Notes: generated by a model from the sequence alone, not told the origin. 64,000 nt of DNA from Terriglobia bacterium (GCA_020073495.1 JAIQFD010000001.1:1-64000); one strand, 5' to 3'; shown: positions 34,204 through 43,258, counted from the stretch's first letter. Program-made: numbers and translations.

Positions 34204-35349
34204 ATGGATCTCGAGCTTACGCCAGAGCAGCAGAATTTACAGAACGGCGCCATCGAGTTCGCCAAGTCGGAACTGAACGACGACATCGTCCGGCGTGACC
34301 GCGACGAGACGTTCAGTCACGAAGGCTGGAAGGCTTGCGCACGTTTCGGCGTGCAGGCACTACCGGTGCCAGCCGAGTATGGCGGCATGGGACTTGGCAT
34401 CACGGAAGCGATCGCGGTGATGGAAGGACTGGGCTACGGCACGCGCGATCAGGGACTCCTGTTTTCCCTCAACGCTCACCTCTGGACCAACACGCTCCCC
34501 ATCCTGTACTACGGCACCGAGGAACAGCGAAAGAAGTATCTTCCGGGACTCGCGAGCGATGCCCTGATCGGCGCCAATGGCGCGTCCGAACCCGACGCGG
34601 GCTCGGACGTATTCGCCATGCGTACGCGCGCCGACCGGAAGGGAGACTTTTACGTCCTCAACGGCACCAAGACCTTCGTCAGCAATGCGCCCGTGGCGCA
34701 CCTGTTCGTCGTCTATGCGACCATCGATCCCCGTTTGGGGCCGATGGGCATCACCGCGTTCCTTGTAGAACGCGATACACCCGGTCTCGCAGTGGGTCGA
34801 CGTCTGGAGAAGATGGGCTTGCGGACCTCGCCGATGGCCGAGTTGACCTTCGAAGATTGCAGCATCCCGGTTGCCAACCGCCTGGGCCGAGAAGGGCGCG
34901 GAGTAGCCGTCTTCGAGTCCTCAATGGAGTGGGAGAGGGGCTGCATTCTTGCCAACTGTCTCGGCGTGATGCGACGTCAGTTGGAGGACTGCATCGAGCA
35001 CGTGCGCAATCGCAAGCAATTCGGAAAGCCTATTGGTAAATTCCAGTCCGTCGCGAATCGCATCGTGGATATGAAGGTCAGACTGGACGCCTGTAGGCCT
35101 CTCGTGTACCGCATCGGCTGGTTGAAGCAGCAGAACAAGCCAGCCGTACTTGAGTCCTCGATTGCAAAATTGTTCGTTTCGGAATCGCTGGTCAAGTCCT
35201 GCCAGGACGCATTGCAGATTTATGGCGGCTACGGCTACATGGTGGATCAAGGTATCGAGCGCGATCTGCGCAATGCTCTGGGCAGCACCCTGTATTCCGG
35301 CACATCGGAAATACAGCGCAATCTCATCGCCAGTAACCTGGGCCTTTAG
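34204..35349 (+). CDS. Acyl-CoA dehydrogenase-like flavoprotein, probable L-prolyl-carrier-protein dehydrogenase
   Basis: 381 residues from the ATG at 34204 (MDLELTPEQQ, a usual family start). Full acyl-CoA dehydrogenase fold: the GANGASEPDAGSD flavin loop at 123-135, FGKPIGKFQS and the C-terminal GTSEIQR. At the position of the usual late catalytic glutamate there is S365 (YSGTSEIQ), while MEWERG offers E244, the place of the base in isovaleryl-CoA dehydrogenase and, as I recall, in PltE/RedW/CloN3-type prolyl-carrier-protein oxidases. Next to a carrier protein and a proline-type adenylating enzyme, it should oxidise carrier-bound proline to the pyrrole-2-carboxyl thioester. FAD-dependent, cytoplasmic. 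Confidence 0.8.
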   Translation: MDLELTPEQQNLQNGAIEFAKSELNDDIVRRDRDETFSHEGWKACARFGVQALPVPAEYGGMGLGITEAIAVMEGLGYGTRDQGLLFSLNAHLWTNTLPILYYGTEEQRKKYLPGLASDALIGANGASEPDAGSDVFAMRTRADRKGDFYVLNGTKTFVSNAPVAHLFVVYATIDPRLGPMGITAFLVERDTPGLAVGRRLEKMGLRTSPMAELTFEDCSIPVANRLGREGRGVAVFESSMEWERGCILANCLGVMRRQLEDCIEHVRNRKQFGKPIGKFQSVANRIVDMKVRLDACRPLVYRIGWLKQQNKPAVLESSIAKLFVSESLVKSCQDALQIYGGYGYMVDQGIERDLRNALGSTLYSGTSEIQRNLIASNLGL

Positions 35350-35463
35350 TAGGAACTCGAATGGGGCATCAACCTGGCTGCAAGCAGTTTCGGCGGAACT
35401 CTGAAATGTCGCTCCAGACGGTATTAGGTAAGGCAACCGAAGGCCTCTTGGGATGCTGCCGGT

Positions 35464-35673
35464 GTGCCCGCTATCGACCTGCGAGATACGTTCCGCTCGG
35501 TGAACCTGGACGACGTGCAAGCCGATGCGGGTAAGGATATTCACCCGAACAGTTTTGGCAATTCCATGATCTTTGATAATCTCTTGACCAAGTTGCAGAA
35601 ACAACCAAACACTTGGCTGACGCTGACCGGTCCCTCCTGCCCGATTGCCTCGTCGGCCCTGGCGGCGAAGTAG
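35464..35673 (+). pseudogene. C-terminal remnant of an SGNH-hydrolase gene
   Basis: The frame reads PAIDLRDTFRSVNLDDVQAD, KDIHPNSFGNSMIFDNLL and KLQKQPNTW. It follows the end of the intact protein at 30778-31959 (PVIDLLDTF, DVHPNARAHAMISDNLY, KLRACPGIW), including the catalytic D/H. There is no GDS part and no ribosome binding site. It sits between the dehydrogenase and the carrier protein genes, so the trio was interrupted or assembled around it. Confidence 0.75.
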
Positions 35674-35747
35674 CCGTCGACCTCGAGAGAGGAGACGTTG
35701 GGAGACGCCAAAGTTCAAGATCCCGATTTCTAAGCGAGCTGTTGACT

Positions 35748-36005
35748 ATGGACACCACCAAGGAAGAGATCCGGCAGTACATCCTTTCCGAGTTCCTGCC
35801 CGGCGAAAGACCCGCTAATCTTCGCGACGATACTCCGCTGCGGACCAGTGGCATCCTGGATTCGATCACGACTCTGCGGCTGGTGACCTTCGTCGAAGAA
35901 CGTTTCAAGATCACCGTGGAAGCGTACGAGGCGAGCGTCGAGAATTTCGACACGATCAACAGTATTGCAGCATTCATACAGACCAAGAGCACCGGGGCCG
36001 CCTGA
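35748..36005 (+). CDS. Free-standing acyl/peptidyl carrier protein
   Basis: 85 residues from the ATG at 35748; the open frame starts earlier, but those residues are unlike a carrier protein. The phosphopantetheine site is S39 in GILDSITTLRL. Helix-rich, acidic, with FVEERFKITV as helix II. Of the type found with proline-activating enzymes (PltL, RedO, CloN5). It is nine bases from being adjacent to the adenylating enzyme gene (stop 36005, next start 36009), so both are translated together. It should carry prolyl and then pyrrolyl thioesters; it needs a phosphopantetheinyl transferase from elsewhere in the genome. Confidence 0.85.
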   Translation: MDTTKEEIRQYILSEFLPGERPANLRDDTPLRTSGILDSITTLRLVTFVEERFKITVEAYEASVENFDTINSIAAFIQTKSTGAA

Positions 36006-36008
36006 GGA

Positions 36009-37616
36009 TTGGCGGCTCGGAAGGCATTTTTGCACCTTTGTACCTATCTCGAAGCTAGCGCACGCCGTCATCCGGAGCGCGAAGCCGCCGCGGATCCCGA
36101 CGGCGCTACCTTGTCCTACCGCGAACTCGATGAACGCGCCAACCGCATCGCTGGATTTCTCCTGGACAAGGGTGTGCGGAAAGGCGATCGGGTAGGGCTC
36201 GTACTGCCCAAGACCCTCGAAGCCCTGGCCATCGTATTCGGCATCATGAAGGCGGGCGCTGCATATGTTCCGGTGGATTGGTCAAGCCCGGCGGAGCGCA
36301 TTCGCACGATCCTCACGGACTGCGAGGTACGGGCAGTCTTCGTGGATTCGCGGCGTGGGGATGTGGCCGGCGTGGCCGACACTGTCATCTTGCTGGGCGA
36401 GGATTCGACGGGCCCCACCGCTACTTCCGCAACAGGTCGGTTCAGTTGGGAGACTGTGATCGCTCATGCTCCCCACAGGGCTGATGACGCGGCGCGTCAA
36501 CCTGACGACCTTGCATACATCCTCTATACTTCGGGTTCGACGGGAATCCCCAAAGGCGTAATGCTGACGCACCGCAATGCCACCAGTTACGTCGATTGGT
36601 GCTCAGAAGTATTCACGCCAACCGAAGGGGACCGATTCAGCAGCCATGCTCCCTTTCACTTCGATCTATCCATCCTCGACATCTACGTACCGATCAAGCA
36701 CGGCGCGAGAGTGGACTTGATCCCCGATGAGCTGGGGAAAAACCCACGCGACCTGGCCCGGTGCATCTCCAATCACCAAGTCACGGTGTGGTACTCCACG
36801 CCGGCGATCCTGAGCCTGCTATCGGAGTTCGGAGAACTGAACAGGTTCGACTACTCCAAACTACGGCTCGTGCTTTTTGCGGGAGAGGTTTTCCCGGTCA
36901 AGCAGTTGCGGAAGCTGGTGAACAAATGGCCTTTGCCGGCGTACTACAACCTCTACGGGCCGACCGAGACCAATGTCTGCACCTACGCGGCGATTCCCAA
37001 GCCGATTCCGGAAGGCCGCACGGAACCCTATCCCATAGGTCGGACCTGTTCGCACTGTGCCGCTCTGGTACTCGACGCCGACAATCAGCCAGTGAAGAAA
37101 GGAGAAGAAGGCCTGCTGTACATCTCCGGCCCTGCGGTGTGCTCAGGTTACTGGGCCAGGCCGAAGGAAAGTGCCGCGGTGTTTCTAGAGCGTGATGGAG
37201 TGCATTGGTACAACACCGGAGACGTGGTGCGCGAGGATGCGGCCGACGGCTTCATCTACGTAGGAAGACGCGATCGGATGGTGAAACGGCGCGGCTATCG
37301 CATCGAACTGGACGAGATCGAGACCGCCCTGTACCGGCATCCCTCCATTCAAGGGGCGGCCGTAATCGCGGTACCGCACCCCGAAAGCGGAGTGCGTATC
37401 ATCAGCTATCTGGTGGCGCCGGAGAACTCGCACCCCTCCGTGATAGAAATGAAGTCCTTCTGCAATCAACACCTTCCGTCCTATATGAATCCGGACGTCT
37501 TTGTCTTCGTGGAATCGCTGCCGCGCACGTCGACAAACAAGACGAACTACCAGGCGTTGATCCACAGGTTCCAGTCCGCAGATGAGCATCAGCGTACGGC
37601 CGGCAGCGCGCGGTGA
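36009..37616 (+). CDS. Free-standing adenylation enzyme, probable L-prolyl-AMP ligase
   Basis: 535 residues from a TTG at 36009 that follows TGAGGA at the carrier-protein stop. All adenylation core motifs are present: YTSGSTGIPKG at 173-183, NLYGPTE at 314-320, YNTGD, and the C-terminal lysine K511 in PRTSTNKTN. Aligned by eye to GrsA, the pocket residues are D219, L220, L223, Y262, L289, A291, L315, V323, C324 plus K511, giving DLLYLALVCK. This is the code I recall for proline in PltF/CouN4-type enzymes. The enzyme makes prolyl-AMP and loads the carrier protein encoded just upstream. If the code is misaligned, it is still an amino-acid adenylation domain of the DltA type. Confidence 0.85.
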   Translation: MAARKAFLHLCTYLEASARRHPEREAAADPDGATLSYRELDERANRIAGFLLDKGVRKGDRVGLVLPKTLEALAIVFGIMKAGAAYVPVDWSSPAERIRTILTDCEVRAVFVDSRRGDVAGVADTVILLGEDSTGPTATSATGRFSWETVIAHAPHRADDAARQPDDLAYILYTSGSTGIPKGVMLTHRNATSYVDWCSEVFTPTEGDRFSSHAPFHFDLSILDIYVPIKHGARVDLIPDELGKNPRDLARCISNHQVTVWYSTPAILSLLSEFGELNRFDYSKLRLVLFAGEVFPVKQLRKLVNKWPLPAYYNLYGPTETNVCTYAAIPKPIPEGRTEPYPIGRTCSHCAALVLDADNQPVKKGEEGLLYISGPAVCSGYWARPKESAAVFLERDGVHWYNTGDVVREDAADGFIYVGRRDRMVKRRGYRIELDEIETALYRHPSIQGAAVIAVPHPESGVRIISYLVAPENSHPSVIEMKSFCNQHLPSYMNPDVFVFVESLPRTSTNKTNYQALIHRFQSADEHQRTAGSAR

Positions 37617-37641
37617 TTTGATGGGCGCGTAATCATCAAAG

Positions 37642-39336
37642 ATGGCTATCGCGGCGCAATCATTCCTCGTTAATCGCACTGACATCTTCCTGCTCTCCGC
37701 TGTCGTATTCATGCTGCTCTCCGCTGTCGTATTCATGACCATAGCGTTCGTGGTCATGCGCCGCTGGTTCCCTGCGGAGCTGACGGCAGTCCAGGATTTG
37801 TTGCAAAGCAAAAGGGTGTGGGTTCCGCTCTGCGCCGCGGTGCTGGTCGGATATCTGCTCGTGTTGTTCTTAAACACGATCTACCCCGGCTACCTGGAAC
37901 ACGTGGAACCCAATATCGCCTCTGTCTCATTCATCGTGCTACGGGGCGCCCCGCTGTACCACGAGCTCGCGTCCACGCAGCGGTACACCTTCCCTTACGG
38001 GCCGGTCGCGTACCTGCCCTTTATGCTGGCCCTCCGGATGTTGGGCGCCAATGTCCTGTCCCTGAAATTGGTCGTACTGCTGGCGAACCTATGCTTGTTG
38101 GCCTTGCTCTGGCGCTCATATCGGAAGCTGCTCGATCCTGCGGGCGCACTGTTGGTTACAACGACAGTGGTCGTATACCTGCTGCTTCACGACTTCTTGC
38201 TCCAAGTGCGGGGGGATGTCCTTGTTATACTTTCAGCCGCTCTGGGATTGTATGCGGCGGTTTGTGCCTCGGAGTTTTCCTCGACACTTCTGTTGGCGCT
38301 GGCCTGTGGACTCTCGTTCGATATCAAATTCACAGCCCCGCTCTACTTTGCTCCGCTGTTTGTGCTGCTGATCCGACGCCGGGGCTGGCGTCCCGCCGTG
38401 CTCGCCGCGGCTGGGGCGGGAATCGTCGCGGTATTGCCTTTCTTTCTGCCGGGCATATCAGCCGCAAGATACGTGGAATGGGTGCAAGGAACGGCGCACC
38501 AGCCGCTCAGTCGCATCGAGGTTGCGCGCGAACTGAAGTTCTTGCTAATCCTGTTCTCACCTTTCCTGTTGCTTCTTTCCCGACTGGTCGAGCGAGGAAG
38601 GGGGCACCTGAGCGTTTACTTGCGGGACAACCGATCCTTTCTCCTCGTTTCCGGCGCTTCCCTGGCGGCCATTGCCGTTTCATCCTCAAAGCTTGGCGCC
38701 GGCCCTCATCACTTCATGCCCTTCTATCCAACGATCGCGTATGCCTGCGCGGACCTCTACAACAAGACCAGGAACGATGCCGTTGCCACCCCTGTCAGCC
38801 CTCGTCCGACAATCGTGCCGTTGCTCTGGTGCTGCATTGCGCTGCTCGTAGCGGCGGAGCTTGGGATCAGTTTTGGCCCCGTCGCTAAGACATTGCTCCT
38901 ATCGAGATCGCAGGCGGCTGCTGTGGCCGGCGATCTGGAAGCAGTGATGAAGAGTCATCCTGGCAAGAAAATAGAAATGGGCTATGGCGGGTGGAATGCG
39001 AAATATAAGTTGACGTATTTCCGGCCAGCGCTGGTTTTTGCCGGGAACCCGTTCACCATCGACGTGCTCGCGCTCGGCGATATGCAACTTTCCGGGGTCG
39101 TTGCGCTTCCGGCTAGTACACTGGAATATGTCCAACAATGCAAAACGCAGATCTGGTTGATCCCCAAGGGTGACGCACCATTCAGCATGATCAACGTGTA
39201 CTCGCTCATGGATCCCCGTCTGCTCCCTGAGCGGCCCGTGTTTAGTGATGAATTTCGGCGCCTTTTCTTTCAGCGGTATCGAAAGCAACCCTCGAGTCAG
39301 TACTACGATATCTGGGAATGCGGGGGCGAATCCTGA
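37642..39336 (+). CDS. Polytopic membrane protein, GT-C glycosyltransferase-like
   Basis: 564 residues, about 11 membrane segments. Following the second segment group comes GYLEHVEPNIASVSFIVLRGAPLY and YTFPYGPVAYLP, the acidic loop and yPxGP pattern of GT-C enzymes such as GT87/GT39 relatives. The C-terminal 120 residues are soluble. The N-terminal membrane segment contains an exact 24-bp tandem repeat (37690-37737), so eight residues (LLSAVVFM) occur twice. It lies 25 bp after the adenylation enzyme gene and is likely in the same operon. Confidence 0.72.
   Translation: MAIAAQSFLVNRTDIFLLSAVVFMLLSAVVFMTIAFVVMRRWFPAELTAVQDLLQSKRVWVPLCAAVLVGYLLVLFLNTIYPGYLEHVEPNIASVSFIVLRGAPLYHELASTQRYTFPYGPVAYLPFMLALRMLGANVLSLKLVVLLANLCLLALLWRSYRKLLDPAGALLVTTTVVVYLLLHDFLLQVRGDVLVILSAALGLYAAVCASEFSSTLLLALACGLSFDIKFTAPLYFAPLFVLLIRRRGWRPAVLAAAGAGIVAVLPFFLPGISAARYVEWVQGTAHQPLSRIEVARELKFLLILFSPFLLLLSRLVERGRGHLSVYLRDNRSFLLVSGASLAAIAVSSSKLGAGPHHFMPFYPTIAYACADLYNKTRNDAVATPVSPRPTIVPLLWCCIALLVAAELGISFGPVAKTLLLSRSQAAAVAGDLEAVMKSHPGKKIEMGYGGWNAKYKLTYFRPALVFAGNPFTIDVLALGDMQLSGVVALPASTLEYVQQCKTQIWLIPKGDAPFSMINVYSLMDPRLLPERPVFSDEFRRLFFQRYRKQPSSQYYDIWECGGES
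37690..37737 (+). repeat. 24-bp exact tandem duplication inside the GT-C gene
   Basis: CTGCTCTCCGCTGTCGTATT plus CATG occurs at 37690-37713 and again at 37714-37737 without a mismatch. It adds eight residues to the first membrane helix and keeps the frame. The exact match suggests a recent slippage event. Confidence 0.9.
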
Positions 39337-39405
39337 TCCGACTTGCCAGAACGTGCCATGCAGGGGTAGACCTTCACGCAAGCCCTTCCGTGGGTCGCTA
39401 ACGCC

Positions 39406-40419
39406 ATGGACATCGTTATCATCATGCCGGTGTACGAAGATTGGGATGCGGCGATCCAATTGTGCCGCAACATCGACGCCGTACTGCGCCAAGAGGGGTC
39501 GCTGCGGGCAAGTCTGCTTTTCATCGACGACGGCTCCACGCTTACTACATACGAGCGCGGTCTCCCGTTTCAACCCGAGGCTATCGACCGTGTCGCGGTA
39601 CTGAGGCTGCGGCGGAACTTGGGCCATCAACGGGCCATCGCGGTTGCGCTTGCCCACATCCAAAGCCATTGGACGGGAGATGCGGTCGTGGTGATGGACG
39701 CGGACGGCGAGGATCGCCCAGAGGACATTCCCGTGCTCCTCGGCGCGATGAGGAATGCCGGGCGTCCGACCGCTGTATTTGCGGAACGCGGCAGGCGGCT
39801 TGAGAGCCTCTCGTTCCGCCTCATGTACCGTTGTTACTCCCTTCTGCACAGGGTTTTCACTGGCCGCGATATTCGATTCGGCAACTTCAGCGTTTTGCCA
39901 TGGTCGTACCTCGACAGCCTTGTCGTGTGTCCGGAATTGTGGAATCACTATTCCGCGACATTCCTGAAGTCCCGGCTCCCTTATATCCGGGTTCGCTGCG
40001 ATCGCGGTCGACGGCTTGCCGGCGAATCGCGTATGAATTTTGTCAGCCTCGTCACTCACGGCATGTCAGCCTTGTTCGCGAACCAGGAAGTTGTGGGCAC
40101 GCGCCTGTTGCTGACGACTGTGCTAACCGCCGGGTGTTTCTTTCTGCTGATCGGCGCCATCGTCGGAGTGAAATTGTTCACACACCTGACGATTCCCGGC
40201 TGGGTCGCCATCACTATCGGGCTTTCATTTCTTCTCCTGGGGGAGTTTCTAGTCGGTTGTTTCATTCTGGTTTTCTCCGTCATGATGACTCGAAGCCACC
40301 TGGGCTTCCTGCCAACCCGGGACTACGCGTACTTCGTCGCCCAAGAAACAACCCTATACTCGGTGGCTCGATCTACCCAATCAGCCACAATGTCGGCAGC
40401 TTCTGGAAGTTCTACTTAG
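39406..40419 (+). CDS. GT2 glycosyltransferase with C-terminal membrane segments
   Basis: 337 residues. MDIVIIMPVYEDWDAAIQLC opens the GT-A domain; FIDDGST at 49-55 and the MDADGEDRPED stretch hold the DxD site. Two hydrophobic segments at about 228-285 anchor it, as in polyprenyl-phosphate sugar synthases of the GtrB/DPM type. It differs from that group in lacking the usual GFK motif, and has NLGHQRAIAVAL in the donor region. It probably makes a lipid-linked sugar donor for the neighbouring GT-C proteins. Confidence 0.82.
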   Translation: MDIVIIMPVYEDWDAAIQLCRNIDAVLRQEGSLRASLLFIDDGSTLTTYERGLPFQPEAIDRVAVLRLRRNLGHQRAIAVALAHIQSHWTGDAVVVMDADGEDRPEDIPVLLGAMRNAGRPTAVFAERGRRLESLSFRLMYRCYSLLHRVFTGRDIRFGNFSVLPWSYLDSLVVCPELWNHYSATFLKSRLPYIRVRCDRGRRLAGESRMNFVSLVTHGMSALFANQEVVGTRLLLTTVLTAGCFFLLIGAIVGVKLFTHLTIPGWVAITIGLSFLLLGEFLVGCFILVFSVMMTRSHLGFLPTRDYAYFVAQETTLYSVARSTQSATMSAASGSST

Positions 40420-40692
40420 GTTCGCCTGGACAGTCCGGGGAGGCCTCGACCCACCAAACCCTCACAAGCATCGGCGAAATAGTCGTCGATCCCGCACCCA
40501 CCTCGATCCCAACGGCTTGGATCCGTCCGTTGGGCAGAAGCCAACTCCTTCGGCCTTGTAAATAGGTGCCAAAAATGAGAAAAGGGCGGGGACATTCCCA
40601 ATGGCAGATCCCAAGTCAATGCGTCGTCCTCCTGGGGACTCGACCATGAAAACTATCGGACGGCTTTCCGAAACTCGCGGAAGCGCGGGCGA
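40420..40692. other. Intergenic region
   Basis: Nothing definite is seen. It contains a run of A-rich and G-rich bases (40560-40600) and no clear hairpin or promoter; the next operon part (40693 on) may start here. Confidence 0.4.
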
Positions 40693-42189
40693 ATGGTGAT
40701 GTGGTCGGGGCTCAAGGAAGAGGACGGCAGGCCGGAGCCGTGGGCGGCGCTCGCCGCGTTGATGGTGGTGGCGGCAGTGCTTCGCGCCATCGGACTCGAC
40801 CGCGACCTGTGGCTCGACGAGCTGTACACGCTGATCCAAACGGTGCGGCGACCCTTGTGGGAGATCCTGACGCTCTTCCCGGGCGACAACCAGCACATGT
40901 TTTACTCGGTGCTGGCACGGATCTCAGTGCTGTTGTTTGGCGAACACCCGTGGACCCTTCGGCTGCCGTCGGTGATGTTCGGCGTGGGCGCCGTGCCGGC
41001 GCTTTACTTCCTGGCGCGAGAATTGACCACACGGCGGGAAGCGCTGCTGGCGGCGACGGTGCTGACCGTTTCCTACCATCACGTATGGTTTTCGCAAAAC
41101 GCACGCGGCTACACCGGAATGCTCTTCTGGACGCTGCTGTGCACGACCTATCTCCTGCGCGGATTGCGCAGCGTGAAGCAATCCCATTGGGTGGCATACG
41201 CCGTGGCGGCAGCGCTGGGGACTTACACCCACCTGACGATGGTCTTTGTGGTAGTGAGCCACGCAGCCGTCTGCGCATGGCTGCTGCTCTTCCCCTCGAA
41301 AAAAGGAGCCGACCGGCTCGCCGACTGGAAGCTGCCGGCGATGGGGATAACGCTCGCTGGCGTGTTCACGCTAGTGCTCTACTCCCCTGTGCTATTGCAA
41401 GTGCGGGCATACTTCAACAAGCCGTCAAGGCTTGAAGGAGTCTCCACGCCGGTCTGGGCGTTTTGGGAAACGCTGCGCGGATTGCGAATCGGACTAGGCG
41501 CGGAGGCGGGAGTCGCAGTGGCGGGAGCGCTGTTTGCGGCGGGGCTGGTGAGCTACTGGCGGCAGTCACGAGTGGCGGCAGCGGTGTTCGTGTTGCCCGG
41601 GCTGGTGACGGCGGCGGGCGCGCTCATCGCGCGCGGGACGATGTATCCGCGATTCTATTTTTACCTGTTGGGTTTCGGAGTGCTCATCCTGGTGCGAGGG
41701 GCGATGGTGACGGGTGCGGCGCTGGCCGGGAAAATGAGCCGCGAAGCTGCAACGAGCGCGACCGGGATTGAATGGGGCACGGTCCTGGTAGCGTTGCTGA
41801 TCGTGGTTTCGGCTGTCTCGCTGGTGCGTAATTACCGCTATCCGAAGCAGGACTATGGGGGAGCACTGCGGTTTGTAGAAACGCGAGTACAAACGGGAGA
41901 ACCGGTGGTGACGGCGGGTGGAATCGGCTATGTTTATCGGGAATACTACGGGCGGCACTGGGCGCAGGTGGATAGCGCCCCGCAGCTTGAAACGATCCGT
42001 GGTCAAGGGCGGCGTGTCTGGGTGCTGTACATGTTTCCGATGTATCTCGAACGCGGGTCGCCGGAGCTGATGGCCGCGATCCGGCGCACCTGCTCAGCGC
42101 AGCAGGTGTTCCCGGGGACGGTGGGCGGGGGCGAGATTTTCGTTTGCGTGGCCGAACCGGATCGCGGGCCGACACGTCGAGATCGGTGA
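40693..42189 (+). CDS. GT39-like membrane glycosyltransferase
   Basis: 498 residues, about 11 membrane segments. The loop after the first segment is DRDLWLDELYTLIQTVRRPL with the WLDE motif, the acidic catalytic site of PMT/ArnT-type enzymes; FSQNARGYTGML is the second conserved loop. It should transfer a sugar from polyprenyl phosphate on the periplasmic side. The start of a close paralogue is left as a remnant at 24300-24509. It is followed by a GT2 gene that could provide its donor. Confidence 0.85.
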   Translation: MVMWSGLKEEDGRPEPWAALAALMVVAAVLRAIGLDRDLWLDELYTLIQTVRRPLWEILTLFPGDNQHMFYSVLARISVLLFGEHPWTLRLPSVMFGVGAVPALYFLARELTTRREALLAATVLTVSYHHVWFSQNARGYTGMLFWTLLCTTYLLRGLRSVKQSHWVAYAVAAALGTYTHLTMVFVVVSHAAVCAWLLLFPSKKGADRLADWKLPAMGITLAGVFTLVLYSPVLLQVRAYFNKPSRLEGVSTPVWAFWETLRGLRIGLGAEAGVAVAGALFAAGLVSYWRQSRVAAAVFVLPGLVTAAGALIARGTMYPRFYFYLLGFGVLILVRGAMVTGAALAGKMSREAATSATGIEWGTVLVALLIVVSAVSLVRNYRYPKQDYGGALRFVETRVQTGEPVVTAGGIGYVYREYYGRHWAQVDSAPQLETIRGQGRRVWVLYMFPMYLERGSPELMAAIRRTCSAQQVFPGTVGGGEIFVCVAEPDRGPTRRDR

Positions 42190-42253
42190 TAAGAACAGAT
42201 TAGGCCGTCGGGAGGGTCCGGCGACTGGAAGCTGAGAACCCGTCAGATATCTT

Positions 42254-43258
42254 ATGAAACTTGTCATTCAAATCCCGTGCTTCAATGAGGCGCAAACCCT
42301 GCCGGCCACCGTCGCGGCGCTGCCGCGGAAGATCAGCGGCGTGGATCAGATCGAATACCTCGTGGTGGACGACGGCAGCAGCGACCGGACGCCGGAAGTC
42401 GCGCGCGAGTGCGGGGTGCATCACGTCGTCTGCCTGCCGCACCACATGGGACTGGCGGTGGCATTCTCCGCCGGGCTCGAAGCAAGCGTCCGGCTGGGTG
42501 CGGACGTGATCGTGAACACGGACGCCGACAATCAGTATGAGTCCCAGGATATCCCTCGGCTGCTGGAGCCGATCCTCGCGGGGCGCGCGGAGCTGGTGGT
42601 CGGCGACCGGGGAGTAGCGGAGTTGCCGGAATTTTCGCCCCTGAAGCGGCGGCTGCAACGGCTGGGAAGCTGGGTGATCTCGCAGGCCGCCGGAGTGCGC
42701 ACGCCGGACGCGACGAGCGGCTTCCGTGCAATCACGCGCACGGCTGCGTTGCGCACCGTCGTATTGAGCGGTTACTCGTACACGCTGGAAACGCTGATCC
42801 AGGCGGGTGCGCGGCGGATGGCGATCGAATACGTGCCGGTACGCACCAACCCGAAGACGCGGCCCTCGCGGCTGATGCGAGGTATTCCGCACTACATCGC
42901 GAAATCGGGCGGCACGATCCTGCGCGCTTACACGATGTACCGGCCGCTGCGGGTATTCACGATTCTCGGGACGCTGCTGATCGTATTGGGTATGTTGCCG
43001 GGGATCCGGTTCCTTTACCTGAAATCCATCGGGCAGGGCATCGGGCACGTACAATCGCTCATTCTCGGCGCCATCCTGTTCACGGTCGGGTTTCAGGTGT
43101 TGCTGATCGGGTTGGCGGCCGACCTGATCGCTTGCAACCGCAAGATCCTGGAAGAGCTGCTCTACCGGATGCGGCGGCTGGAAATGAGCAATCCCGAGGC
43201 CGCTGACGCCAATCCGAATGCGGATCCCGCATGCCAGACCGCAAAGATCCCAAAGTGA
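42254..43258 (+). CDS. GT2 glycosyltransferase, polyprenyl-phosphate sugar synthase type
   Basis: 334 residues. [34 protein letters not shown] and NTDADNQY (DxD) define the GT-A domain; [11 protein letters not shown] and TLETLIQAG are typical of DPM/GtrB enzymes. Two C-terminal hydrophobic segments (about 236-255 and 273-295) anchor it. It probably makes the polyprenyl-phosphate sugar used by the GT39-like protein encoded just before it. Its 3' end overlaps the next gene by 28 bases. Confidence 0.88.
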   Translation: MKLVIQIPCFNEAQTLPATVAALPRKISGVDQIEYLVVDDGSSDRTPEVARECGVHHVVCLPHHMGLAVAFSAGLEASVRLGADVIVNTDADNQYESQDIPRLLEPILAGRAELVVGDRGVAELPEFSPLKRRLQRLGSWVISQAAGVRTPDATSGFRAITRTAALRTVVLSGYSYTLETLIQAGARRMAIEYVPVRTNPKTRPSRLMRGIPHYIAKSGGTILRAYTMYRPLRVFTILGTLLIVLGMLPGIRFLYLKSIGQGIGHVQSLILGAILFTVGFQVLLIGLAADLIACNRKILEELLYRMRRLEMSNPEAADANPNADPACQTAKIPK

